Source: Ruminococcus sp. (GTDB lineage Bacteria > Bacillota > Clostridia > Oscillospirales > Ruminococcaceae). From it: a stretch of 64,000 nt of DNA. The notes under the pieces are model-generated. The model saw only the letters and a list, made by a program, of their open reading frames with translations, ran no database searches and was not told where the DNA came from. This document shows, one piece after another, positions 33,719 through 42,606 of this stretch (positions within the stretch are counted from its first letter, which is position 1; the number at the start of each line of letters is the position of its first letter). The translations under genes and the position numbers were made by a program. The DNA is taken from NCBI RefSeq assembly GCF_019423705.1, contig NZ_JAHZAX010000003.1:1-64000 (forward strand), given 5' to 3'.

Positions 33719-34116
33719 TGCTCATCACCCTCCGAAAATTCCGTCACCGAGCAAAATGCAAATCCGCTCTCGACAGCGAATCGCTCCGCTCTTTTTGCAG
33801 CGCTGTCACGAAGCTTCATCGCCGCCTTTATCCTGCCGTCCTCGTCGTATTTCTCCACAGCCTTTCCCTGCGCCGTAACGATGACCTTGTCGCAAGCCCC
33901 ACGCTGACAGACAAATCTGAAAAATCCCTCCGTCGCCGCCGCAAATTCGCAAATGCTCCTGTCCTCCGCCGACTTTATGCGGCTAACGTCAAGGTCGTTC
34001 TCAACAGCGTTCGCCGCCGCTTTAAGCATATCTTCATACGCCCCGAAACCTGCCTCGTCAAGTCCGCAAAGCCCCATAAATTCGCTTTTTATGTTGTCAA
34101 ATTCAAGTATCGCCAT
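33715..34116 (-). CDS. Phage head-tail connector-like protein
   Basis: This 133-residue, mostly helical protein follows the capsid gene. I choose the ATG at 34116 because GAGGAGG precedes it. Small helical proteins right after the capsid gene are commonly head-tail adaptors. No specific family motif is recognised, so this rests on position and size. Confidence 0.5.
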   Translation of the reverse strand: MAILEFDNIKSEFMGLCGLDEAGFGAYEDMLKAAANAVENDLDVSRIKSAEDRSICEFAAATEGFFRFVCQRGACDKVIVTAQGKAVEKYDEDGRIKAAMKLRDSAAKRAERFAVESGFAFCSVTEFSEGDEQ

Positions 34117-34179
34117 TTTGTGCCTCCTCAAATAAATTCCCGCCCGCCGCCCGTTTTTCTTATTTTTCTTATCTAAATC

Positions 34180-35157
34180 TTATGACTTAACAGTCTTGAG
34201 TGTCTTGACCGCACCGCTTGTAAGCGTCGAGAAGCCCACCATAATGGAGCAGGATATCTCATTGCATTGTGTTGAGATAAGCTGGTCAAAATCCACCACG
34301 ATATCCGTGCCAAGCACCATTTCAACAGCGCAGCTCTGATCTATGCCCACCGCAATATCGCCTGTAAGCTGAGGGCACTTCACAAGTGTCACACCGTAAG
34401 GTGTCTGCACCGTGCCGCCCGACATATAATCGCCCACGCAATACTTCATCTCGTCCATAGCAAGTATCTTCGCCATAACGTCAGGTGTGCAGACCATTGT
34501 CGTCATATTGCAGTCGCTCATCGAAGCCCAAAACGCTGCAAGATCGGAATAGGCAAGATCATTTCCTGCAATAGTCATAGGCGTAACGCCGTTTGTGATC
34601 TCCGTCATAGCAAGTCCGTTTACGTCCCTGCTGATAGCCGCACCAAGGTTCTTGAGAATCACGCCGAAAGCTTCAAGTCGCTGCTTTCTGATGGATTCGT
34701 ATGAGCAGCTAAGACGTCTCGCAAACTTTGTAAGCGTCTTGTTTGCCGAAGCAAGTCTCACGGTCGTAACAGGCATTGTGCCGCCTTCCTTGACGGTGTC
34801 CGAATTGCCGCCCTTTGTCACCGTCAGGCCTCTGAAATCAATGCCGTCGGTGTATGTAACAGCCGCAGCCACCTTGCCCATAATAGAGCTTTCGTCCATA
34901 CCCTGCTTGATAGTGCGTCTCACATATTCAGGGAAAAGCACCGCAGATTCGGTCGAAAGGAAGAACTTTTCCACCCTGTCAGAGCTTGCGCCCTTGACCT
35001 TGATGTCGAATCTCTTGAGCTGTCTCTCGAAAGCGTCCAGCCCCTTGAGCTCTGTGTTCTCGTAATTTGCGTCAGGGTCAAGCTCCGCCAGCGCCTGTGT
35101 GAATGTCTTGCCTGTGATAGAATAAAGTCCCTTTTCAAGTCTGATATTGTTGTACAT
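34180..35157 (-). CDS. Major capsid protein-like, HK97 fold
   Basis: This 325-residue protein has the features of an HK97-type major capsid protein: a charged N-terminal region (about 40-70), then FPEYVRRTI near residue 97, and a long domain with conserved small-residue turns. It follows the protease-like gene and precedes small connector genes, which is standard order. The start has AAGGAGAA before the ATG. It looks intact, with no frameshift. Whether capsids are formed cannot be judged from sequence. Confidence 0.65.
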   Translation of the reverse strand: MYNNIRLEKGLYSITGKTFTQALAELDPDANYENTELKGLDAFERQLKRFDIKVKGASSDRVEKFFLSTESAVLFPEYVRRTIKQGMDESSIMGKVAAAVTYTDGIDFRGLTVTKGGNSDTVKEGGTMPVTTVRLASANKTLTKFARRLSCSYESIRKQRLEAFGVILKNLGAAISRDVNGLAMTEITNGVTPMTIAGNDLAYSDLAAFWASMSDCNMTTMVCTPDVMAKILAMDEMKYCVGDYMSGGTVQTPYGVTLVKCPQLTGDIAVGIDQSCAVEMVLGTDIVVDFDQLISTQCNEISCSIMVGFSTLTSGAVKTLKTVKS

Positions 35158-35350
35158 ATTTTCATTTCTCCTTTTTGATTTTATAAATTTTGTTGTTAAA
35201 AACCTTTTGTGGTAAACGGGCGAACGCTAAATTGTTGTGAGCTTTGTCGAACAACAATTTTCACCCCTACTTAGGAACTACATATTAGTCCAAATTATCG
35301 AACACAAACCTATTTCCACATCTCGACCACCCCCTTTCATATCCCATAAC
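35158..35350. repeat. Dispersed repeat R1 (long form) inside the phage module
   Basis: 35216-35272 is a long-form R1 copy: GGGCGAACG at one end, CACCCCTAC at the other, with an inner AATTGTTGT...ACAACAATT pairing. It lies between the capsid and protease genes and shows that the module has been in this genome long enough to receive a resident repeat. Confidence 0.75.
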
Positions 35351-36223
35351 CTAAACCTTGTAATCCCCCGTCAGAAAGCTGTTTTTCTCCGCCTCATAGA
35401 CCTCATCATCATCGACCACCTGCTCTTCAAGCTTCTTTCTGAACCCGATAAGCTCCTTAATGGTCATCATTTCCGCCAGCTCTCCGACCCTTTTCGCCGT
35501 CATATACGGCTTGCAAAAATAGCTGAGCCTTAAAACATCGGCGGTCAAAGCCTTTCTCGCAAGGTCGATATCCTCGCTTCTGTCCGAATAACTGTACTTG
35601 TTTTCCGCCTGCGAGAACCTCTTCGTCACCCCTGCGTGTACCTGCGCAGGCACCGCCACAAATGACCATTCGTAAGCGTCCAAAGGCTGGTCAAGCAAGT
35701 GAAAACAAAGCTTTCTGCCATATTCCCTGCCCTTTTCGTGACAGCACCCCTCTTCATACTGATCCGCACCGCAAATTGAGCACACCTTCGTCATCATCGA
35801 ACAGCTCACCGAAACTTCTTTCTTTATCCCCCCTTCGATCTCCTTGATAAGATCGCCGTTGGACTGCGTGCGCACCATATATGCCCTCGCCATAAGCCTG
35901 CGGTAGACCTCGCCGTCCGCCGTGAGCTTCTCGGGAATGGTCTCCACCCAGCACTCAAAAATTCTCGCCGACTGATTGCCGCTCTTCGGGTCGTGATCGA
36001 ATATCCCCGTCCTGCCCGTGAAAAGCTCCGCCAGACCCTCGAGGGCTTCGGAAGCGAACTTCTCGCCGTCTCTGTCAATGTCGTTGTCGCAAAGGTTGAC
36101 CTTGAAAACAAAAAGCTGTTCCGCCGTCACCTCGCCGCTTGCGTATTGCCTGATGAGCGCAAGCTCCCTGTCCGTAATTTTTTCCGCAATTGCCAATTCT
36201 GTCTTTTCTGTCATTTCGCTCAT
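35351..36223 (-). CDS. Prohead maturation protease-like protein
   Basis: This 290-residue protein carries features of HK97-type prohead proteases: VNLCDNDIDRDGEKF near residue 42, FDHDPKSG near 75, and a strand such as EWSFVAVPAQVHAGV near 190, which resembles the conserved ExSxVxxPA segment. Extra Cys residues near 150 (CSICG...CCH) are unusual for the family and could bind zinc. It overlaps the portal gene by 4 bases. Its place between portal and capsid agrees with the call. Catalytic residues could not be assigned with certainty. Confidence 0.6.
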   Translation of the reverse strand: MSEMTEKTELAIAEKITDRELALIRQYASGEVTAEQLFVFKVNLCDNDIDRDGEKFASEALEGLAELFTGRTGIFDHDPKSGNQSARIFECWVETIPEKLTADGEVYRRLMARAYMVRTQSNGDLIKEIEGGIKKEVSVSCSMMTKVCSICGADQYEEGCCHEKGREYGRKLCFHLLDQPLDAYEWSFVAVPAQVHAGVTKRFSQAENKYSYSDRSEDIDLARKALTADVLRLSYFCKPYMTAKRVGELAEMMTIKELIGFRKKLEEQVVDDDEVYEAEKNSFLTGDYKV

Positions 36224-37404
36224 TTTTTCTCCTGTCTTTGTCTCTTTTTCTCCTTGGCTTTATCCTCGTCCGCCTGAGCAAATTCCCTCTCAAGCTGCTC
36301 CGCCTGAGCATTGTAAAGTCTTGATCTCGCCAGCGCTTCCTCGTCCTGCAAGTTGATGTTGTCCCATTCCACCCTCGCCGAACAGCCATACCCCTGCAAT
36401 CTCAAAAACGCCTCACATATCTGCTCCAGCACAGGTGATAACAGCCTGCGGTAATATTCCAGCTCGCTTGTGAGGATGTCCGCCTGCTGCTCGCTCATTC
36501 GCTCGGTGCTCGACCAGTTCAGCCCCAGCAAAAATGGCGGTATGGAAAGCTTAGCCACAAGCTGCTCCATAAGCTGCCGCACAGGTATCTCCGTGTCGAT
36601 GACTTGATTGTCCGCACCGATGACCTTGATGTCAACATCGCCCACAGCCACAAAATCCTGCACAGCGCCGTTTCTCGAAGCCCTCATACCCTTCGCCCAT
36701 TCCTCAGCGATCTGCTGCGCACGCTCCTTAGCTCTCGCCCTGTCGCCCTCGCCGTCGGGACGATACGTCACCGCATATCGCACATTTCCGACCCTGTCAA
36801 AATTCTGCCCAATGCACTCGTATATCCTCATCAGCACTTGACTAAGCGCAGGCAACCCTCGCAGTATCGACACCCCGTCTGGGTGCTTAGGACTGGGATT
36901 GAGCGCCGTGTAAAGCAGCTTTTCCGGCGATCTTATGCTGACCTCCTGTCCGCCGCCCAAGTAAAATACCCTCTTTGTCAGCGGATCTTTTCCTTGGCAA
37001 ACCCTGTAAAGTGAAGCGTCACCAACATAAACGCCCTTTATCCTGCCCGTGCGCCTGTCCGCATATATCCTGCCGATAGCCTTTCCGTATGTCAGCAGCG
37101 AGTCAAGATACATATCCGCAAAAGTGAAAAGCGATCTGCCCGATACCCCCACGGATACCTCCCTGCAAAATCTGTCAAGCTCCTCCTGCGCCCTCTCGTC
37201 CTCCGCCAAAACTCTGAAACCGCCCGTCAGTCTGATTATCTTTCCAAAGCAAGCGTCTATGATCGGCACATTCGCCCTCAGCGAATCGTAAAGTTCCTGC
37301 TGAAAACTCTCGCTAGGCGCAAGCCTGTATTCAAAACCCGAACCCCTCTGCGCCCCAGCCGTGCCAAGATCCGCCGCCTGCTGCTTCTTTCTAAATAACG
37401 CCAT
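36220..37404 (-). CDS. Phage portal protein
   Basis: This 394-residue protein has portal features: an N-terminal region with SLRANVPIIDACFGKI near residue 40, the LLYTALNPSPKHPDGVS segment near 155 (compare the usual HPxGxS), and a C-terminal helical region with ILTSELEYYRRLLSPVLEQI. Portals form the ring through which DNA enters the head. It lies between the large terminase and protease-like genes. The Lys/Arg-rich C-terminus overlaps the next gene by 4 bases. It appears full length. Confidence 0.8.
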   Translation of the reverse strand: MALFRKKQQAADLGTAGAQRGSGFEYRLAPSESFQQELYDSLRANVPIIDACFGKIIRLTGGFRVLAEDERAQEELDRFCREVSVGVSGRSLFTFADMYLDSLLTYGKAIGRIYADRRTGRIKGVYVGDASLYRVCQGKDPLTKRVFYLGGGQEVSIRSPEKLLYTALNPSPKHPDGVSILRGLPALSQVLMRIYECIGQNFDRVGNVRYAVTYRPDGEGDRARAKERAQQIAEEWAKGMRASRNGAVQDFVAVGDVDIKVIGADNQVIDTEIPVRQLMEQLVAKLSIPPFLLGLNWSSTERMSEQQADILTSELEYYRRLLSPVLEQICEAFLRLQGYGCSARVEWDNINLQDEEALARSRLYNAQAEQLEREFAQADEDKAKEKKRQRQEKK

Positions 37405-37447
37405 TGTGTCAATATCTCCTTTCTGTACAAATTTTCGTACTGCTTAA

Positions 37448-38692
37448 TTAATGTTCCACAGCGATAACAAAGAAATCGTCCTTGTCGCCACCTAAATATT
37501 CCGCCGCAAAGTACCGCATATCGTCCATTGCGTGATCGTGCTCCTTGATCGGTGCGTCACGGCTCGCCCCGTCGTCCCAGCGATAAAGCGCCAGCTCACG
37601 AAGGGTGTCCTCGCACCGCCTCGATATCTTGATCTTTCCGCTCTTGAACCCATCCGATACAAGCCTTATGCCCGATATCACGTCATTTTTCGCAGGAAAG
37701 ACCGCAAACTTCCCGTGCCGCCTTATGCACTCGATAAATGAAGCCGCCGACGGATCGCAAATAACTTTCTCTATCCGCCTGCCCTTTGCAAGCTCCTCAA
37801 GCGCCTTGTAATGCTCCTCGTCCGTCCGCTGCATACCCTCACGGCGAGAGTCGTAATAGTATTCGTCAATGCGATACCACCCCCCCTCCGACAAGCACCA
37901 AAGCCCGAAGCTTGAAGGGTTCACCGTGCCGTAATCGCAGCTTATAACGTACTTTTCGCCGCTGATCTCCCCATCAAAAACGTTGATATCTTGATCGAAC
38001 ATCGGGTAAACAAGCCCCTCCGCCGCCGTCCATTTTCCAAGCACGAACCGCTCGTAAAACGACCCCGTGTAAATTCGGTGATAACGCTCTATCACAGCCC
38101 TGCTCAGCGTCGGATTGTCCTCCAGCACAAAATGCCTGTAAACTAGCCGCTTTTGCTCCGCCTTGTCTATCCATTCTTTCTTGAACCAATGATAAGGATT
38201 GTCAGGATTGCAGCAAAACCAAAGCTTGCTCCCCGGCACAGAACACCTTGCCGCCGCCTGCTCGATAAAGCTTCTCGGCATAAGGGCAGCCTCGTCAAGA
38301 AGCACCCCAGCCAATGTCACGCCCTGTATAAGCGATGGCGACCCCTCGTCACGTCCGCCGAAAAAATAAAACCTGTTGCGGCGGTTGCCAAACGTCACGT
38401 CAATGTAATTTCTCGAGGTCACTTCCTTGACCCCCATTCCCACCGACTCCATATATTCACGAAGCCCCGGGAGCACATTCCGCCTCAGCGAAACGATAGT
38501 TTTCGAGCACAGCCCGAAAAGCTTTTTGTCAAAACAGGTCATTGCCCACGTCACAAAGGAAGCAGATAAACAGAACGTTTTACCGGACCTGACTGCGCCA
38601 TCACAGATTATCCCATCGTAATCCCTAAGATCCGCACGCAGCCACCATCTGAAAACAAATGTCTGATTTTCTGACAGCCTTTCTATTTTCAT
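37448..38692 (-). CDS. Phage terminase large subunit (PBSX/Terminase_6 type)
   Basis: This 414-residue packaging motor has an N-terminal ATPase with Walker A GAVRSGKTF near residue 32, Walker B AGVLLDEAA near 133, and a C-terminal RNase H-like nuclease with SCDYGTVNPSS near 250 and DHAMDDMRYF near 390. All expected motor and nuclease acids are visible, so it appears intact. It overlaps the small subunit gene by 4 bases. Together with the portal it would load DNA into heads. Confidence 0.9.
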   Translation of the reverse strand: MKIERLSENQTFVFRWWLRADLRDYDGIICDGAVRSGKTFCLSASFVTWAMTCFDKKLFGLCSKTIVSLRRNVLPGLREYMESVGMGVKEVTSRNYIDVTFGNRRNRFYFFGGRDEGSPSLIQGVTLAGVLLDEAALMPRSFIEQAAARCSVPGSKLWFCCNPDNPYHWFKKEWIDKAEQKRLVYRHFVLEDNPTLSRAVIERYHRIYTGSFYERFVLGKWTAAEGLVYPMFDQDINVFDGEISGEKYVISCDYGTVNPSSFGLWCLSEGGWYRIDEYYYDSRREGMQRTDEEHYKALEELAKGRRIEKVICDPSAASFIECIRRHGKFAVFPAKNDVISGIRLVSDGFKSGKIKISRRCEDTLRELALYRWDDGASRDAPIKEHDHAMDDMRYFAAEYLGGDKDDFFVIAVEH

Positions 38693-39150
38693 AAGCCGCC
38701 ACCGTCCTTGCCGTAAAGCTTTTCCATAAGCTTCATCGTCTCGGAGCTTTCACCAAGGTTGGGCGCAAGCTCCACCAGCTTTTCCAAAGCCCTCTGCCTG
38801 TCGAAAAACTTCACCTCGATATCCCCTTTGGCGTTTTTCTTGATCTCGCTGACGTTGAAAAAGTCATATCCCATAACCTCTTCCGCCGTCACATTCTCGT
38901 CAAAGATCAGCCTAACAGCGTCATTCACGCACCCAAACGCCAGCCTGCTCAGACCCGTTTTAACATACGCCGTGGTCTGAACGTCCTCATTTTCAAGCCG
39001 CCTGATCTCCTCAGCAACGCCCTCGCTATGCAAAAGCGCCGCACCCTCGTTCTCGGCATTTTTCCTTTCAACGCCTAAACGCTGAGCCGCCTCACGAAGA
39101 TTTCGAAGATGAAAAAACAGCCGTGCAAATAACTTTGACCTCTCTGTCAT
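38689..39150 (-). CDS. Terminase small subunit-like protein
   Basis: This 153-residue protein starts with a helix-turn-helix-like region (LRNLREAAQRLGVE, about 16-30) and ends with KFFDRQRALEKLVELAPN-type segment typical of small terminases of the PBSX kind. I choose the ATG at 39150 because AGGAGG precedes it. It is the first gene of the phage module and overlaps the large subunit gene by 4 bases. It would bind packaging sites in DNA. Confidence 0.7.
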   Translation of the reverse strand: MTERSKLFARLFFHLRNLREAAQRLGVERKNAENEGAALLHSEGVAEEIRRLENEDVQTTAYVKTGLSRLAFGCVNDAVRLIFDENVTAEEVMGYDFFNVSEIKKNAKGDIEVKFFDRQRALEKLVELAPNLGESSETMKLMEKLYGKDGGGL

Positions 39151-39733
39151 ATAAGACCTCCTGTCCATAAAATCGTACTATTACCAGCCGAGCCGTATAA
39201 AATGTTTCCGCCCGACTTGATAACTTCCCGAGAAGCGTTTTGTTTTTTTTCGAAGTCTCTCGAAATGCACCTCTCACTTATCCCGAAAAAAGGCCAAAAA
39301 GTTGCATAAAAAATGCAACAATTGCTCAAATGTTGTCAAATTAAATCATTTATCATTTGTTTGCATAAATCGTCCACCTTGTTTTTGTGGGTTATTAACA
39401 ACAGTTTGTGAATAATCAAAACTTTGATAAATATATTTAAAAATAGTATTTTCGCCCCCACATTATTGATTGACATTCTAAAAACACAAAGTCGGACAAA
39501 AAACACCGCACAATTTCTCTCCTACAATCGGCATAAATATGCAACGTGTATGTAGGGGCGAAAATTGTTGTTCGACAAAGCTCACAACAATTTATCGTTC
39601 GCCCGTTGGTTCAACGCTTTCCCACGATTTAACCAACGTTAAGCCACCCAACACAAATTTTCAGCATCACACACCAAAAAAAAACAGCCTTGTGAAACTT
39701 TTTGCATATGGTATGCAAAAAGATATATAATGC
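39151..39733. other. Intergenic region between phage module and hydrogenase, with repeat R1
   Basis: About 580 AT-rich bases without a convincing gene. A long-form R1 copy lies at 39551-39607 (GTAGGGGCG at one end, CGTTCGCCCG at the other). A small hairpin GTTGCAT...ATGCAAC occurs near 39300-39320. The promoter of the phage module must lie near 39200-39400, but no strong consensus was found. No integrase, repressor or attachment repeat was found. Confidence 0.55.
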
Positions 39734-39761
39734 TTGACAAATTCTCAGAAAATAGTACAAT
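39734..39761 (+). promoter_or_regulatory. Promoter of the [FeFe] hydrogenase gene
   Basis: TTGACA (39734-39739) and TACAAT (39756-39761) are 16 bases apart. The expected start is about 85 bases before the ATG. Confidence 0.7.
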
Positions 39762-39853
39762 AATAGGTGTATGACTACATAAGGGCAATGCCCGTAAAAC
39801 CCGAATAATAAACAGTTTCAACTAACTTTATAACTTTCGCAGGAGGTAAAAAT

Positions 39854-41392
39854 ATGAAAATGAGAGGTATTTATTCCTCGGTGACAGACATCAGAAGAAA
39901 GGTCTTTACAGAAGTGGCAAGACTTGCCTATGAAGAGGGCAATTATGCCGAAAAGATCGCCGATCTGCCATATAAGATCGTGCCGGGAAGCAAAGCCGTT
40001 TACCGTGAGTCTATCTTTCTTGAAAGAGCCATCGTTGAGGAAAGACTTCGTCTTGCTATCGGTCTGCCGCTGAGACCTATCGAGGAGCATAAATCAGTTG
40101 CCGACGGCATTGAAGAAAGCGCTATCGCCGAAAAATACTACGATCCGCCGCTGGTAAATATCATCAAATTCGCCTGCAACGGCTGTCCAGAAACTCATTA
40201 TCACGTTACCGACTGCTGTCAGGGCTGTCTTGCTCACCCTTGTCAGGAAGTCTGTCCAAAGGGCGCAATAACGGTCAAGCACGGCAAATCCGTTATCGAC
40301 CAGTCAAAGTGCATAAAGTGCGGCAGATGTCAAAGCGTCTGTCCGTATAATGCCATTAATAAAATGGAGCGCCCCTGCGCAAGAGCCTGCGGAATGGACG
40401 CTATCGGTTCAGATGAAGAGGGCAAGGCAAAGATAGATTACGACAAGTGCGTTTCCTGCGGAATGTGCCTTGTAAACTGTCCTTTCGGCGCTATCGTTGA
40501 CAAGGGCCAGATATTCCAGCTTATTACAGCTATGAAGAAAAAGAAGAAGGTCATCGCTATCGTTGCCCCAGCTTTTGTGGGACAGTTCGGTCCAAAGGCA
40601 AGCCCTGAAAAGCTCACCGCAGCGATGAAAAAGCTCGGCTTTGCGGACGTTGTCGAAGTCGCTATCGGCGCTGACCTCTGCTCGATCGAGGAAGCAAAGG
40701 ACTTTATGCGTGAAGTTCCGAACACCCAGCCGTTTATGGCGACTTCCTGCTGTCCTGCTTGGTCAGTAATGGCGAAAAAGCTCTTCCCGACCCTCGCACC
40801 GTACATTTCAATGGCGCTGACCCCAATGGTTCTGACCGCAAGAATGCTCAAAAAGGACAACCCAGACGCTTGTATCGCATTTATCGGTCCTTGCGCCGCA
40901 AAGAAGCTTGAAGCTTCAAGACGTTCTATCCGCAGCGATGTTGACTTTGTCCTCACATTTGAAGAGCTTATGGGAATGTTCAACGCAAAGGGCGTAACAT
41001 TTGACGACATCACAGACGATGAGAAGGTGGAACTCACAGAAGGCACAGGTGACGGCAGAGGCTTTGCAGTCAGCGGCGGCGTAGCGAAAGCAGTTGCCGA
41101 CGTTATCCACAAGCTTGACCCAGAGCGTGAAGTCAAGGTAGTTTCCGCACAGGGACTTAAAGATTGCCGCAAGCTTCTCACCCTCGCAAAGGCAGGAAAA
41201 TATGACGGTTATCTTCTTGAAGGTATGGCCTGTCCGGGCGGCTGCGTAGCCGGCGCAGGCACATTGCAGGCAGTAGAAAAGAGCACGGCGGCCATCAACA
41301 AATACGTCAAGGAAGCCCCAATGCAGAACTCTCTCGAGTCAAAATACGAGATAAATCTCGACCTTATCACAGAACCACACGATAATAAATAA
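39854..41392 (+). CDS. Monomeric [FeFe] hydrogenase, group B type
   Basis: This 512-residue cytoplasmic enzyme probably evolves H2 from ferredoxin electrons during fermentation. It has an N-terminal Cys-rich region (CNGCP, CCQGCLAHPC near 120-140), two 4Fe-4S motifs (CIKCGRCQSVCP near 155 and CVSCGMCLVNCP near 200), and a hydrogenase domain with the three H-cluster motifs: TSCCPAW (Cys299/300), GPCAAKK (Cys347) and ACPGGCVAG (Cys460, Cys464). Ala in place of Gly in the first motif and in place of Thr in the second marks the group B form. AGGAGG precedes the ATG. It appears monocistronic. Confidence 0.9.
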   Translation: MKMRGIYSSVTDIRRKVFTEVARLAYEEGNYAEKIADLPYKIVPGSKAVYRESIFLERAIVEERLRLAIGLPLRPIEEHKSVADGIEESAIAEKYYDPPLVNIIKFACNGCPETHYHVTDCCQGCLAHPCQEVCPKGAITVKHGKSVIDQSKCIKCGRCQSVCPYNAINKMERPCARACGMDAIGSDEEGKAKIDYDKCVSCGMCLVNCPFGAIVDKGQIFQLITAMKKKKKVIAIVAPAFVGQFGPKASPEKLTAAMKKLGFADVVEVAIGADLCSIEEAKDFMREVPNTQPFMATSCCPAWSVMAKKLFPTLAPYISMALTPMVLTARMLKKDNPDACIAFIGPCAAKKLEASRRSIRSDVDFVLTFEELMGMFNAKGVTFDDITDDEKVELTEGTGDGRGFAVSGGVAKAVADVIHKLDPEREVKVVSAQGLKDCRKLLTLAKAGKYDGYLLEGMACPGGCVAGAGTLQAVEKSTAAINKYVKEAPMQNSLESKYEINLDLITEPHDNK

Positions 41393-41448
41393 GGCAATGG
41401 CGATGAGGAAAAAACTTTTAATATAAGCCGAACATTGCTATTTGTTGG

Positions 41449-41494
41449 CATAAAAAAACGAGGCGGTCGATCGATCGTCTCGTTTTTTTATGCA
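41449..41494. terminator. Strong bidirectional terminator after hydrogenase
   Basis: GCATAAAAAAACGAG and CTCGTTTTTTTATGC pair around a CG-rich centre, so the hairpin works with T runs on both strands. Confidence 0.85.
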
Positions 41495-41548
41495 AAGCAC
41501 ATAGATATGCCGTTATACTGGGCAATAGTTTAAATATCAACTGTACAA

Positions 41549-41594
41549 AAAATATCCCCGAAGAGCCAGCACAAGCTCATCGGGGATATTTCTA
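41549..41594 (-). terminator. Terminator of the DUF368 gene
   Basis: ATATCCCCGA and TCGGGGATAT flank a GAGC/GCTC pairing; the hairpin lies just after the stop codon of the minus-strand gene. Confidence 0.7.
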
Positions 41595-41619
41595 TATGTA
41601 CGATTTTTTGTACTATTAG

Positions 41620-42525
41620 TTATTCGTTTTCGATCTTTTCCTCAGCCTTAGCAAGCTGCTTCTTGTCGAAAACGCTCTTTGCCACCTGAATACCGAACAC
41701 GATAGCCGCACCGATGATAAAGAAAACGATGCTGAAAGTGCCAAATGTCATCGGGTCTTTAGGTTCTTTCAGAGTTGTCGGACCAACGACGATCGCATAA
41801 AGCGAGCCGATCATCATTCCGATCACGCAGTAGATAGTCTGGCTTCTGAAACGCTCCAGCGCCTTTTTGATGAACCTCAGCGACACGAAAACGCCGATAA
41901 TAATGCCCAAGCCGAGGCAGATTATCAGCGGCAGATAGCTGAAATTGAAGTGCAAAAGCTCCTTAACACCCGTGATGACAGGCATATAAAGTCCGAACGT
42001 GAGCAGGATAGTCGAGCCGGAAATGCCCGGCAGCACCATTGCGGAGATCGCACACATTCCTGCGATGATAACGAAGATCACCGTGCCAACGCCCATATTC
42101 GTGACGTCCGTGCCGCTTCCTGATGGGTTTATAAGGGAAATTCCCACAACAATGGCAATGCCCACGATCGCCCAAATGATGTTGTAATATTTGCCCTTAA
42201 CGCTCTCTTTTTCTTCCATTATCATAACAGGAATTGCCAAAATAATGAACCCGAGAAACAGGGAGCTGACCTTGTAAATGCCGCTCTCAAACACATTTGC
42301 CAGCACGCTCACCGCAAGCAGCATACCGATGACCCAGCCGATACCAAGCTTTATGAGGAAGAAAAACGCCTCTTTTCGCTTGCTGTTGTCCTTGCCGAAA
42401 ATATCGTTCAGCGAGTTGATAAATTTGTCATAAAATCCCAGTAAAAACGCTATCGTTCCACCCGAAACGCCCGGAACGCTGTCCGCAAGCGCCATACAAA
42501 AGCCTCTTAATGCGTTTACTATCAT
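41620..42525 (-). CDS. DUF368 membrane protein, PopT-like undecaprenyl-phosphate translocase
   Basis: This 301-residue protein has about eight membrane helices and the DUF368 hallmarks: an N-terminal ALADSVPGVSGGTIAFLLG segment and a second internal copy (VLPGISGSTILL near 175). Members of this family were recently shown to return the lipid carrier undecaprenyl phosphate across the membrane. The internal repeat of PGxSGxT suggests the usual inverted-repeat structure. It is likely to act in cell-wall lipid recycling. Confidence 0.85.
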   Translation of the reverse strand: MIVNALRGFCMALADSVPGVSGGTIAFLLGFYDKFINSLNDIFGKDNSKRKEAFFFLIKLGIGWVIGMLLAVSVLANVFESGIYKVSSLFLGFIILAIPVMIMEEKESVKGKYYNIIWAIVGIAIVVGISLINPSGSGTDVTNMGVGTVIFVIIAGMCAISAMVLPGISGSTILLTFGLYMPVITGVKELLHFNFSYLPLIICLGLGIIIGVFVSLRFIKKALERFRSQTIYCVIGMMIGSLYAIVVGPTTLKEPKDPMTFGTFSIVFFIIGAAIVFGIQVAKSVFDKKQLAKAEEKIENE

Positions 42526-42606
42526 ACTTTTTGTCTATGCCCGAAAGCACGTTTTATCGGGCATATCCTCCTTTCAATGTTCCTTTGTGTACGAAATTAT
42601 GTACTG

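Noticed and set aside
39092..39329. Short minus-strand frames upstream of the terminase small subunit
   Set aside because: No ribosome-binding site and overlap with the terminase start; better read as the promoter region.
40438..41181. 247-codon minus-strand frame opposite the hydrogenase
   Set aside because: Shadow of a well-supported hydrogenase gene; low-complexity Ser-rich product.
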